From Myxococcaceae bacterium (GTDB lineage: Bacteria; Myxococcota; Myxococcia; Myxococcales; Myxococcaceae): a DNA stretch of 64,000 nt. The notes beneath the pieces were generated by a model. That model made no database searches and was not told the origin of the DNA. It saw only the letters and a program-made list of their open reading frames with translations. The stretch spans positions 1 to 64,000 of the forward strand of contig JADGRA010000015.1 in the NCBI GenBank assembly GCA_017881265.1, written 5' to 3'. How positions within the stretch are numbered: position 1 is the first letter of the stretch; each line of letters opens with the position of its first letter. Positions 37,534 through 50,059 of the stretch are shown here, piece after piece. Made by a program: the position numbers and the translations under genes.

Positions 37534-38247
37534 CTATCCGTTGGTCCAGAAGGCGCGGGCAAAGGCCGAAGCCGGTGCGACGCGCAGCGCATCCACCTGC
37601 CCGCGCTCCGTCACACGGCCGCCCTCCAGCACCAGCATCTGTCCCCCCAGAGCGCGCGCGTCCTCCGCCTCGTGGGTGACGACGAGCGCGGGGACGGCCA
37701 GACGCCGCAGGTGCTCGGCCAGAAAGCCGCGGAAGCGGACCCGGCTGGGGGTGTCCAGCGCCGCCAGCGGCTCGTCCAAAAGCAGGGCATGCGGCTCCAT
37801 GGCCAGCGCCCGGGCCAGGGCGACGCGCTGTCGCTCGCCGCCGGAGAGGCCGCTTGGTAGCCGGTCTGCCAGCGCAGAAGCGCCCAGCTGGCTTAAGGCC
37901 GCCTCCACACGGGCCGCGCGAGCCGCCCGGTCCAGCCGGTGCAGGGCGAAACCGACATTGTCCCGCACCGAGAGGTGGGGGAAGAGGCCGGAGTCCTGTG
38001 GCACGTAGGCCACGCGGCGCTCCTCCACCGGCAGACACAGGCCCGAGGCTGCGTCGAAGAGGATGGCCCGGCCGAGCACCAGCCGCCCCGCGCTTGGACG
38101 CAGGGCCCCCAGCACCGCCAGCAGCAGCGTCGTCTTCCCGGCGCCGTTGGGCCCGGTGACGAGCAGCGGCCCGGGGCCCGCGGCAAACGCCACCGACAGG
38201 TGAAAGGTGCCCCGCCGGAGCTCAAGTCGCGCGTCGAGCACCCTCAC
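37534..38247 (-). CDS. modC: Molybdate ABC transporter ATP-binding protein
   Basis: [42 protein letters not shown]; adjacent modB. GTG start inferred. Confidence 0.85.
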   Translation of the reverse strand: MRVLDARLELRRGTFHLSVAFAAGPGPLLVTGPNGAGKTTLLLAVLGALRPSAGRLVLGRAILFDAASGLCLPVEERRVAYVPQDSGLFPHLSVRDNVGFALHRLDRAARAARVEAALSQLGASALADRLPSGLSGGERQRVALARALAMEPHALLLDEPLAALDTPSRVRFRGFLAEHLRRLAVPALVVTHEAEDARALGGQMLVLEGGRVTERGQVDALRVAPASAFARAFWTNG

Positions 38248-39040
38248 CTCCGAGGAAGCCGTGCGCCCGCCGGCCCACCAGCAGGAGCAGGCCGAAGGCC
38301 ACCACCACCAGCACCAGCGCCATGGCCTTGGCGGCGCGGACGTCCGTCTCCAGGGCGGTGTAGATGGCCAGCGGCAGGGTCTGGGTGCGCCCGGTGAGGT
38401 TGCCGGCAAACATCAACGTGGCTCCAAACTCCCCCAGGGCCCGCGACCAGCTGAGCGCGGCGCCGGTGGCAAGCCCGGGCAGGGACAGGGGCAGGGCCAC
38501 GCGGAAAAAGGTGCGCGCCGGCCCGGCACCCAGCGAGCGGGCCACGAGCAGCAGTGCCGGGTCGAGTCGCCGGAAGGCGGCCGCGGCCGCCTGGACATAA
38601 AAGGGCGCAGACACGAAGACCTCGGCCAGCACCACCGCCGCGGTGGTGAAGGGCAGGCCGATGCCGACGCGCTCGAGCCACGGCCCCAGCAGCCCGCGGC
38701 GTCCGAAGGCCAGCAGCAGCGCCAGCCCCGAGACGGCCGGGGGGATGACGATGGGCAGCTGCACCAGCGTGTCCACGGCCCGCGGCAGGCGCCCTGTGCG
38801 ACGTGCCAGAAGCCAGGCCAGCGGCGTGCCGAGGAGCAACACCAGCGCGAGCGAGCAGCTGGTGGTGAGGAGGCTCAGGCCGAGCGCCGCCACGGCCAGG
38901 GGGTGGCGTAGGCCGGCCAGCGCCTCCCCGACGCCGGTGGACAGGACGAGGGCCACAAGCGGCGCCAGCAGGAAGGCGAGCAGAACGCCGGCCGCCAGCA
39001 CCGGCAGGACCACCTGCACGCGGCGGCTCCAGCCTCTCAT
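38222..39040 (-). CDS. modB: Molybdate ABC transporter permease
   Basis: [25 protein letters not shown]...[15 protein letters not shown]...[31 protein letters not shown]. Confidence 0.92.
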   Translation of the reverse strand: MRGWSRRVQVVLPVLAAGVLLAFLLAPLVALVLSTGVGEALAGLRHPLAVAALGLSLLTTSCSLALVLLLGTPLAWLLARRTGRLPRAVDTLVQLPIVIPPAVSGLALLLAFGRRGLLGPWLERVGIGLPFTTAAVVLAEVFVSAPFYVQAAAAAFRRLDPALLLVARSLGAGPARTFFRVALPLSLPGLATGAALSWSRALGEFGATLMFAGNLTGRTQTLPLAIYTALETDVRAAKAMALVLVVVAFGLLLLVGRRAHGFLGGEGARRAT

Positions 39041-39292
39041 GGCACCTCAGCCAACCCGCCGCACCGGCCGGTGCCCGGCCTGCGTCCGGCACGCCTGGAC
39101 GCGGTGTCTGAAGGAGTCGGGGTCCACGTGGGGGGCCCCCGGGACTGTCAGGAAAGCCAGGCGGTGTGTCAAGCTTGCCAGCGGAGTTTGCCGTCCCGGA
39201 GGGAAACCTTTCCGGCTGCTCGGGGGTCTGTCTTCTGCAACTGCCTCCCCTTGGGCATGTCGCTTTGCCGTGCGCGGGGCGGGCAATTCGCT

Positions 39293-40789
39293 ATGTCGTT
39301 GGTACGTATGTCCCTCGTGCGGCCAGCCCTAACCTGTCTGGGCGCAGCGCTTCTGGTGGCCCTGCCGGCCTGCCGGGAAAGCCCTGCGCGGGCCGCCTCC
39401 GCGGAGCCGGCCGGCGAGGCGCGTGCGGCCCCCACCCCGCCCCCGGGCCCTCCGGTGCCGGTGGAGGTGCCGTCCCTCGCCCCGCTGGTCGAGCGCCTTC
39501 TGGCCACGGTGGTCAGCGTCGAGGTGGACCCCGGCCAAGCGCCGCTGTCCGCCGACGAGGAGGACGAAGGGGACCCGGAGACCGCCACGCCTCCCCTTCC
39601 GGAGGGACACCCACCGGTGCCGCACGGGGGCGGCCCGCGCGAGCGCGCCGGCGCGGGCGTCCTCCTTGGCGGGCGCGGCCTGGTCCTCACCAGCTTCCAC
39701 TTCCTCAGGGACGCCTCCGGCCTCCTGGTGCACCTGGCCGACGGCCGCGCCTACGAGGCCGAACTGGTGGGCCGCGACGCCCCCACGGACCTCGCCCTGT
39801 TGCGGCTGCGCAATGCGCCGAAAAGCCTCCCGGTGGCCCGGCTCGGCGACTCGCGGCGGCTGCGCGCCGGGGACTGGGTGCTGGCGGTGGGGAACCCCTT
39901 TGGCCTGTCCTCCAGCGTCTCGCTGGGCATCATCAGCGCGCTCGCCCGCCATCTCGGCGGCCCCTACGACGACTTTCTGCAGACAGACGCGGCCATTAAC
40001 CCGGGCAACTCCGGCGGCCCCCTCTTCGACTTGCGCGGCGAGGTGGTGGGCATCGCCACCGCCGTGCCGGTGGCGGCTGGCATCGGCTTCGCCGTGCCGT
40101 CCTCCGTTGTGCTGGAGCTGCTGCCCCAGCTGGAGCGGGAGGGCGGCGTGACGCGGGGCGCCCTGGGCGCCTTCTTCCAGGACATGACGCCGGCGCTCGG
40201 TCGGGCGCTGGGGGTGGAGTCCGGCCAGGGGGCGCTGTTAGGTAGCTTCACCGAAGACTCGGCCGCGCGCCGGGCCGGCCTGCAGCGGGATGACGTCGTG
40301 GTGGCCCTCGACGGCCAGCCGGTGGCCTCCCAGCGGGAGCTCATCCACCGCGTGGCGCTGCACTCGCCCGCCTCCCAGGTGAAGCTGACATTCGTCCGGA
40401 GCGGCAAGCCCCAGGACGTCCAGGTGACGCTGGGCGTGCGGACGGACCTCGACGGCACCGGCCCCCTCCCCCGCCCGCTGGCCGACGAGCGGCCGGCGCC
40501 GGATGAATCCGGCCTCGGACTGCAGCTCGCCGACCTCACCCGGGACGTGGCGGCGCGTCTGCAAATCCACAGCCCGGGCGCCGTGGTGGTGAGCGTCGCG
40601 CTGGGTGGGGCCGCGGATGCCGCAGGCTTCCTTCCGGGCGCCGTCATCATCGAAGTCGCCGGCGCGCCGGTGCGCAGTGCGCGCGACGCGGCCTTGGCGC
40701 TCAAGTCAGCCCATCCCGGCCGCACCGTCCTGGTGCGCACGCTGGCCCCTGGGGGCGCCCCCGCGCTGCGGGCCCTCGTCGTGCCCTAG
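39293..40789 (+). CDS. HtrA/DegP-like trypsin-family serine protease with PDZ domains
   Basis: Lipobox LLVALPAC; GAGVLLGGRGLVLTSFHFLRD (His), PTDLALL (Asp), AAINPGNSGGPLFD (Ser), two PDZ-like segments. Confidence 0.88.
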   Translation: MSLVRMSLVRPALTCLGAALLVALPACRESPARAASAEPAGEARAAPTPPPGPPVPVEVPSLAPLVERLLATVVSVEVDPGQAPLSADEEDEGDPETATPPLPEGHPPVPHGGGPRERAGAGVLLGGRGLVLTSFHFLRDASGLLVHLADGRAYEAELVGRDAPTDLALLRLRNAPKSLPVARLGDSRRLRAGDWVLAVGNPFGLSSSVSLGIISALARHLGGPYDDFLQTDAAINPGNSGGPLFDLRGEVVGIATAVPVAAGIGFAVPSSVVLELLPQLEREGGVTRGALGAFFQDMTPALGRALGVESGQGALLGSFTEDSAARRAGLQRDDVVVALDGQPVASQRELIHRVALHSPASQVKLTFVRSGKPQDVQVTLGVRTDLDGTGPLPRPLADERPAPDESGLGLQLADLTRDVAARLQIHSPGAVVVSVALGGAADAAGFLPGAVIIEVAGAPVRSARDAALALKSAHPGRTVLVRTLAPGGAPALRALVVP

Positions 40790-40817
40790 GACGGGGCAGC
40801 CCAGTCCCGGTCCAGCC

Positions 40818-41348
40818 TCAGTGCGCCACCGGCGGAAGTGGCCGCACCAGGCCCCCGAAGCCATCGGGGGCTTCGGCCACCGTGGTGCTGTTGTACTCGA
40901 TGACGCCGAAGCTGCCCTGCGGCCCCGGGGGCCGGCAGCTGAAGCGGAGGGCGAGTTCCTCCACCTCTCCCGTCCGGACGCGGCGCAGCCGGCGTTCCAA
41001 AAGGACGGGCACGCCGGCGTGCACCACCGCCGGCACCAGCCGCTCCGTCTGCAGTTCCGGCACCAGAACGTCCTCGGCCCCCCGCCCCCCGCGGGCGTCC
41101 AGCGCCACCCGTCCGTCGCGGCCCGGCAGGACGTTGGCGTGGACCACCGCCCCGCCCTCGGTGGCGGGCAGCAGTGTCCAGTCGAGCAGGGTGAGGCAGC
41201 CGGCCACGTCGGCCAGCCGCGCCGCGGCGCCGCGCTCCCGCGCCGCTGCCGCCTCGTGCATGCGTTGCCGGCGCACGCCCAGGACGCCCACCGCGGAGCC
41301 GAGGACGGCCGACACCACCAGCACCACGGCGGCCGTCGAATTGCGCAC
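40818..41348 (-). CDS. Hypothetical membrane-anchored protein
   Basis: N-terminal TM (TAAVVLVVSAVLGSAVGVLG); 176-aa uninterrupted ORF in an otherwise non-coding slot. Confidence 0.5.
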   Translation of the reverse strand: MRNSTAAVVLVVSAVLGSAVGVLGVRRQRMHEAAAARERGAAARLADVAGCLTLLDWTLLPATEGGAVVHANVLPGRDGRVALDARGGRGAEDVLVPELQTERLVPAVVHAGVPVLLERRLRRVRTGEVEELALRFSCRPPGPQGSFGVIEYNSTTVAEAPDGFGGLVRPLPPVAH

Positions 41349-41377
41349 GCTAGGCGAGGCTCCTGTTCGGGGCTGGC

Positions 41378-43651
41378 ATGCCCCTACAGGACCAGGCTAT
41401 TCCCACCGGGGCCCCCATGCTCGCCCCCATGCTCCTGAGTCTCCTCGCCTCCTCCCCCGTGCCTGCGGACGACGGTTTTCTCCGCCAGTACGCCCAAACC
41501 CGGTCCTTCACCAACGGCACGCCCAAGCAGGCACGGCCCACGCCCGACGGCCGCTGGGTCCTCTTCCTCCGTTCGGAGGCCACCTCCCCGGTGCAGTCGC
41601 TGTACGCCTTCGACGTCTCCACCGGGAAGACGGAGCAGGTGCTGACGGCCGAGGCGTTGCTGAAGGGGGCCGCGCAGCAGCTCAGCGTCGCGGAACGGGC
41701 GGAGCTCGAGCGCAAGCGCATCAGCGCGCGGGGCTTCACCGGCTTCGAATTGTCGCGGGACGGCAAGACGCTGGTGACGGTGCTGTCGGGCCGCGTCTAC
41801 CAAGTCGACGTCGGGGCCCTCACCGCCGGGAAGCCGGCGGCAACTTCTTCCCGGCCCCTGCCGGTGGAGGGGGTCCTCAGCCCCACCCTGTCGGCGGACG
41901 GTGCGCAGCTCGCCTACGTCAAGGGCGATGACCTTCACGTCCTGGACGTGGCGCGCGGGACCTCGCGCCAGCTCACCACCGGTGGGACGGAGCGGCTGAG
42001 CCACGGGCTGGCAGAATTCGTGGCCCAGGAGGAGATGCACCGCTTCGAGGGCTTCTGGTGGTCGCCCGACGGCAAGCAGCTGGCCTTCGAAGAGTCGGAC
42101 ACCCGAAAGGTGGAGACGTTCACCATCCAGGACCCGGCCCGTCCCGAAGAGCCGGCCAACGCCTTCCCCTACCCGCGCCCCGGCAAGGCCAACGCCAAGG
42201 TGCGCCTGGGCCTCGTCTCCACCGCGGGCGGCCCCACCACCTGGGTGGCGTGGGACACTGAGAAGTACCCCTACCTGGCCCGGGTGGTGTGGCCGAAGCA
42301 CGGGCCGCTCACCCTGTTGGTGCAGAACCGCCCCCAGACGGAGGAGCTGCTGCTGGCCGTCGAGGCGCAGACGGGTGCGACGCGCGTGCTGTTGAGAGAG
42401 ACCGACGCGGCCTGGCTCAACCTTCCGCCGGCCGAGCAGGTGCCCACCTGGCTGGAGGACGGCTCCGGCTTCTTCTGGCTCACCGAGCGCAGCGGAAACT
42501 GGGAAGTCGAGTTTCACGCCCCGGACGGGGCCCTTGTGGGCACCTGGCTGAAGGGGACGGACCACCTGGTGTCCCTCGTGGGCTACGACGCTGTCGAGAA
42601 GGCGCTGTACTTCCTGGCAGCCCCGCAGGCACCGGACACGGTGGTGATGCGGGTGCGGGCCGGGGGGAGCGCCGAGCGGCTGGTCCCGGGAACGAGCGAG
42701 CGCATCGCACAGTCTCTCAAACTGTCAGACGACGGCAGCCTGCGGCTGCTGACCACTTACGAGGCAACGGGCAGCATGCGCACCGAGGTGAAGGACCGCA
42801 GCGGCAAGACGCTGGGCGTGCTTCCCTCGGTGGCCCTGGCCCCTCCCTTCGTGCCGCGCGTCGAGTACCGCCAGGTGGGAGAGCGGGGCTTCTGGACGAC
42901 TGTCGTCCGGCCGCGCACGGCCGTGCCTGGCCAGAAGCTGCCGGTGCTGGTCGACTGCTACGGCGGGCCCCATGCCAACGTGGTGCAGGCCATGCCGCTG
43001 CGCTACCTGCTCGCCCAGTGGCACGCGGACCAGGGGTTCCTGGTGGTGAGCTTCGATGGGCGGGGGACGCCGCGGCGCGGCCGGGCATGGGAGCGGGCCA
43101 TCAAGGACGACTTCTCGGGCGTCATCCTCGATGACCAAGTGGCGGCGCTGCAGGCCCTGGCAGCCATCGTCCCGGAGATGGACCTCTCCCGGGTGGGCAT
43201 CGCCGGCTGGTCCTTCGGCGGTTACCTCGCCGCGCTGGCCGTCCTGAAGCGTCCCGACGTCTTCCACGCCTCGGTGGCCGGGGCGCCGGTGGTGGACTGG
43301 CTGGACTACGACTCCAACTACACCGAGCGCTACCTGGGCATTCCGCCCGCCGCGGACGCCGTCTACGCGCGCAATGGGCTGCTCGGCGAGGCGGCCAAGC
43401 TGCAGCGTCCGCTGCTGGTGCTGCACGGCACGTCGGACGACAACGTGTACTTCTTCCACTCGCTGAAGCTCATCAACGCCTTCTTCCGCGCCGGGCGGCA
43501 GCAGTTCGACTTCGTGCCGCTGTCCGGCTTCACCCACATGGTGGCCGACCCGGCGGTGACGGAGCGCGTGCAGCGCCTGGTGGTGGACTTCCTGAAGGCC
43601 CACCTGGCCGCGCCCGCCCCTGGGGTGCCAGCGCCCGTCACAGCCCGCTGA
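41378..43651 (+). CDS. S9B (DPP-IV family) prolyl oligopeptidase
   Basis: GLVEFVAQEEMHRFEGFWWSPD-type Glu motif (LAEFVAQEEMHRFEGFWWSPDG); GIAGWSFGGYLAAL; HGTSDDNVYFFHSL; GFTHMV. Confidence 0.92.
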   Translation: MPLQDQAIPTGAPMLAPMLLSLLASSPVPADDGFLRQYAQTRSFTNGTPKQARPTPDGRWVLFLRSEATSPVQSLYAFDVSTGKTEQVLTAEALLKGAAQQLSVAERAELERKRISARGFTGFELSRDGKTLVTVLSGRVYQVDVGALTAGKPAATSSRPLPVEGVLSPTLSADGAQLAYVKGDDLHVLDVARGTSRQLTTGGTERLSHGLAEFVAQEEMHRFEGFWWSPDGKQLAFEESDTRKVETFTIQDPARPEEPANAFPYPRPGKANAKVRLGLVSTAGGPTTWVAWDTEKYPYLARVVWPKHGPLTLLVQNRPQTEELLLAVEAQTGATRVLLRETDAAWLNLPPAEQVPTWLEDGSGFFWLTERSGNWEVEFHAPDGALVGTWLKGTDHLVSLVGYDAVEKALYFLAAPQAPDTVVMRVRAGGSAERLVPGTSERIAQSLKLSDDGSLRLLTTYEATGSMRTEVKDRSGKTLGVLPSVALAPPFVPRVEYRQVGERGFWTTVVRPRTAVPGQKLPVLVDCYGGPHANVVQAMPLRYLLAQWHADQGFLVVSFDGRGTPRRGRAWERAIKDDFSGVILDDQVAALQALAAIVPEMDLSRVGIAGWSFGGYLAALAVLKRPDVFHASVAGAPVVDWLDYDSNYTERYLGIPPAADAVYARNGLLGEAAKLQRPLLVLHGTSDDNVYFFHSLKLINAFFRAGRQQFDFVPLSGFTHMVADPAVTERVQRLVVDFLKAHLAAPAPGVPAPVTAR

Positions 43652-43774
43652 CGCCGGGGGGCGGCCGTGGCCGTGTCATTCCGACGTCCGCGCGCTAGTC
43701 TGTTTTCGTCAGGGGTTGGCGTGAATTGGCACCTGCGGTCCGGGGTGCCGCCGCTCGGGGGGGGGCCGCTTTTC

Positions 43775-44117
43775 GTGAAGTCGCTCTGCACAGCAATGGC
43801 GCTCCTTTTTGGGAGTGACGAACTCCGGGTGCTCATTCATCTTCACCAAGGGGCCCGAACCCGAGGTGCACCCCGCGCCCCCGTGCACCACCACCAATGA
43901 CGCGCCGGCGATGGACACCATTCTCGCCGTCCTGTCGCTTGGCCTTTTGGGACTCGGCATGGCGGCCGTGGTGGACGGCAGTGCCAAAAGCGCGCCCCCC
44001 ACACCTTGCGTCGACAACTGCGAAAGCGGATTGGAGGGTGCCGCCGGCGTGCTCGGTATGGCAGTGGGAGCGGCCCTGGTCGCTCTCTTCACCACCTCCG
44101 CCGTGGTGGGCTACTAG
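43775..44117 (+). pseudogene. Small lipoprotein, signal peptide in a different frame from the mature part
   Basis: VKSLCTAMALLF (frame of GTG 43775) joins GVTNSGCSFIFTKGPEPEVHPAPPCTTTNDAPAMDTILAVLSLGLLG if one G is removed near 43811-43814. Frameshift or assembly indel. Confidence 0.5.
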
Positions 44118-44269
44118 CGGACGGCGGCGTGTCGGGCCTTCGTCCAGCCGAAGGCCCCGCCTGTCCCCGTCTCCCAGCTGGAAGCCTGTGGCCCGCTGGC
44201 GGACGCGCCGCGGGCGTGCCCTGCGTCCGTCCTGCTGTTCGGGCAGCGCTGACGCCCCCCACCCAGGGC

Positions 44270-44491
44270 TTACTGTCCGGTGACGACGACGGCCGGCGGC
44301 GGCCGCGGTGGAACCACCACCTCCGGGCACACCCAGTGCCCGGCATGCCAGTGGCCGTAGGGGCCGTAGTGCCCCTGCACCCACGTCCCACCCGGACAGG
44401 GCGGGGCCCGGACGACGACGGCTTCCTGCGTCGCGCACCCCAGGGTGGTGGCCACCGTGACGGCGAGGACAGCGAGTCTCAGCTTCCGCAT
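44270..44491 (-). CDS. Small lipoprotein with Gly/His/Trp-rich (YXWGXW-like) tail
   Basis: MRKLRLAVLAVTVATTLGC lipobox; GTWVQGHYGPYGHWHAGHWVCPEVVVPPRPPPA. Confidence 0.65.
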   Translation of the reverse strand: MRKLRLAVLAVTVATTLGCATQEAVVVRAPPCPGGTWVQGHYGPYGHWHAGHWVCPEVVVPPRPPPAVVVTGQ

Positions 44492-44731
44492 AGCAGTGCG
44501 TGCTCCTTCTTCCCCGAAGGAATCGGGGAAGGGCGCACGGGTTGCGGGCAGGGCGCCCAGGCTCCGGGCGGGGGGCCGCAGAGACGACACGCCACCACAC
44601 CGCAGGAGGCGAGGGTTAGTTGCCTGACAGGGGCGGGGCTGGGGAACGCCTCCAGCCACCGGCGCCGCCCCCGTGCCGTCCCTTTTGCCGGGAGGCCAGA
44701 AGGGCGCGACGGCAGCGGCGGGGCACAAGAC

Positions 44732-44773
44732 GACGCCCCGGCTCCACCCTGCAGCTCGCGGAGCCGGGGCGTC
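44732..44773. terminator. 14-bp perfect inverted repeat, candidate terminator downstream of csp
   Basis: GACGCCCCGGCTCC (44732-44745) / GGAGCCGGGGCGTC (44760-44773), 14-nt loop; T-tract weak on both sides. Confidence 0.5.
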
Positions 44774-44802
44774 AGACCTTCTAAAGACCGCTAGACGGCT
44801 CC

Positions 44803-45006
44803 TTAAATGGGCTTGACGTTCTGCGCCTGCAGCCCCTTCGGGCCACGGGCGACGTCGAACTCCACCTTCTGACCCTCAGCCAGGGTGCGGAAGCCCTCTG
44901 ACTGGATGGCAGTGTGGTGGCAGAAAACGTCCTCCCCGCCCCCATCCTGCGTGATGAAACCAAACCCCTTCGCATCGTTGAACCACTTCACAGTACCAGT
45001 TGCCAT
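44803..45006 (-). CDS. csp: Cold-shock protein
   Basis: [67 protein letters not shown]. Confidence 0.97.
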   Translation of the reverse strand: MATGTVKWFNDAKGFGFITQDGGGEDVFCHHTAIQSEGFRTLAEGQKVEFDVARGPKGLQAQNVKPI

Positions 45007-45218
45007 CTCGTGTCTCTTATTCCTTCTCAACACCACGGCTGGAAGCGCCGCGCGTGGTCTCCACGGTCGGAGGACGCGCTTTTCTATGGAGACGAAAGGT
45101 TGAAGTAAAGCTCTCTCGACGTCCGTCCGTGCACACGTGCGCTCGACCGGTGTCCGACCCCCGCACAGCGCGGTGCGTCGTGACAACGCCTCGCGGCCAG
45201 CCGAGTCGAGGAGGTGGC

Positions 45219-45656
45219 TTGGGACCTGCCATCCACATTCGCAGGGCTGAAGCGCAGGACGCGCCCGTCCTCGTCGAGTTGTGCTGCCACCTTGGCTACC
45301 AGGTGACGCTCGCGCAAGTCCACCAGCACCTCGAACGCCATGGCCCGGAGGCCGGGCACTGCCTCCTCGTCGCCCTGCTGGAGGGAGCGGCGGTGGGGTG
45401 GCTCGAGGTCGCCCTGCGGGCCGCGCTGGAGAGTGGCACCTGGGCCGAAATCTCGGGCCTCGTGGTGCACCCCTCCCACCAGGGCAAGGGCGTGGGCAGG
45501 GCGCTTGTCCTGGAGGCCCGCGCTTGGGCGCGCAGCCAGGGGCTGGCCCGGCTCAGGGTCCGGACTCGGACCGAGCGAGAACGGACCTCTGGCTTCTACG
45601 AAGGCCTGGGCTTTCGACTGAGTAAGCAGCAGCGCATCTACGACCTCGACCTTTGA
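45219..45656 (+). CDS. GNAT family N-acetyltransferase
   Basis: [23 protein letters not shown]...[36 protein letters not shown] start with GAGG upstream. Confidence 0.82.
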   Translation: MGPAIHIRRAEAQDAPVLVELCCHLGYQVTLAQVHQHLERHGPEAGHCLLVALLEGAAVGWLEVALRAALESGTWAEISGLVVHPSHQGKGVGRALVLEARAWARSQGLARLRVRTRTERERTSGFYEGLGFRLSKQQRIYDLDL

Positions 45657-45691
45657 GTGCAGCGGACTTATCGGGCGCCCTCGCAACAGCG

Positions 45692-46943
45692 CTACACCTC
45701 GAGCAGGAGCCGCTCCGGGTCCTCGATGCACTCCTTGATGCGGACGAGGAACTGCACCGCTTCCCGGCCGTCGATGAGGCGGTGGTCGTAGGACAGCGCC
45801 AGGTACATGACGGGCCGGATGACCACCTGGCCGTCCCGCGCTACGGGCCGGTCGACAATGTTGTGCATGCCGAGGATGGCCGTCTGCGGGGGGTTGAGGA
45901 TGGGCGTGCTCAGCATGGAGCCGAAGATGCCTCCGTTGCTTATGGTGAAGGTGCCCCCCTGCAGCTCGGCCAGGGTGAGCTTGTCGGAGCGGGCGCGGGC
46001 ACCGAGCTCGGCGATGCGCTTCTCGATGTCGCCCATGCTGAGGGTGTCGGCGTCGCGGAGGACGGGCACCACCAGTCCGCGGGTGCCGGAGACGGCCACG
46101 CCGATGTCGTAGTAGCGCTTGAAGACGACCTCGTCCCCGTCAATTTCCGAATTCACCAGCGGGAAGGCCTTCAGCGCGTCCACCACGGCCCGGACGAAGA
46201 AGCCCATGAAGCCGAGCTTGGTGCCGTGTCGGGCGAGGAAGCGCTCACCGTACGTCTTGCGGAGTGCCCCGACGGCGCCCATGTCCACCTCGTTGAAGGT
46301 GGTGAGGATGGCGGCGCTGGACTGCGCCTGAAGGAGGCGCTCGGCGACGCGCTTGCGCAAGGGCGTCATCTTCACCCGCTCCTCGCGGGCGGCATTCGTC
46401 CGCGGGCCGGCCGGGGCCGGGGCCGGGGCCACCGGCGCCGGTGTGGAGGACTTGCCGCCCTCCAGCACGGTGAGGACGTCGTCCTTCGTCACGCGGCCGG
46501 AGGCGCCGCTGCCGCGCAGGCTGCCCGGGTCCAGCCCGGCGTCCTCGACCATCTTCCGCGCCACCGGGGACAGCGGGGGCTGCCTTCCATTGCCTGACGG
46601 CGACGCCGCGGGGGCCATCTCCACAGCCGGGCGGACGCTGGCCGGAGCCGGAGCCGGAGCCGGAGCCGGGGGCGGGGCGGCGGAGGCGACCGCGGCCCGG
46701 GGAACTTCGGCGCCCGCGCCGCTGGCGATGGTGCCGAGCACGTCGCCGATTTTCACCCGGTCGCCCTCGGCGTGGGTGATGGCGGAGAGGGCGCCGGCCG
46801 CCGGTGCGGCGACATCGATGGTCACCTTGTCCGTCTCGAGCACCACCACCGGCTCGTCCATCTTCACCGCGTCGCCAACCTTCTTGTGCCATTTGCCCAC
46901 CACCGCCTCGGTGATGGATTCGCCCAGTGCCGGGACGGTGAGC

Positions 46944-46954
<11 letters not shown>
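45692..46954 (-). CDS. sucB: Dihydrolipoyllysine-residue succinyltransferase (2-oxoglutarate dehydrogenase E2)
   Basis: [22 protein letters not shown]...[15 protein letters not shown] lipoyl domain; [21 protein letters not shown] catalytic motif. Confidence 0.95.
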
Positions 46955-49817
<2,863 letters not shown>

Positions 49818-50059
49818 AGAAGAGGGTTTGCTGAAGTCTTAACGCCCAAACTCGGGACGAGGGCCAGTTTTCCGGCGCATGGCTGCCATGCCGCGCCGTC
49901 ACGTGCCCCAGGCTGCCCCGAGAAGGCGAATTCACCACCGCTGGCCGCGCAGCGCCAGAGGCTCCCCCGGGCGGCCAGCACGGCGGGGGGGGGCGGCTGC
50001 CACGCTGCCCTAGACGCCCCTACAGAGGCCTGGGCAGTGGTAAAGCAGCCCCCACCCTC

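Noticed and set aside
43722-43760. TTGGCAC resembling a sigma54 -24 box
   Set aside because: No TTGC(A/T) at the required spacing.
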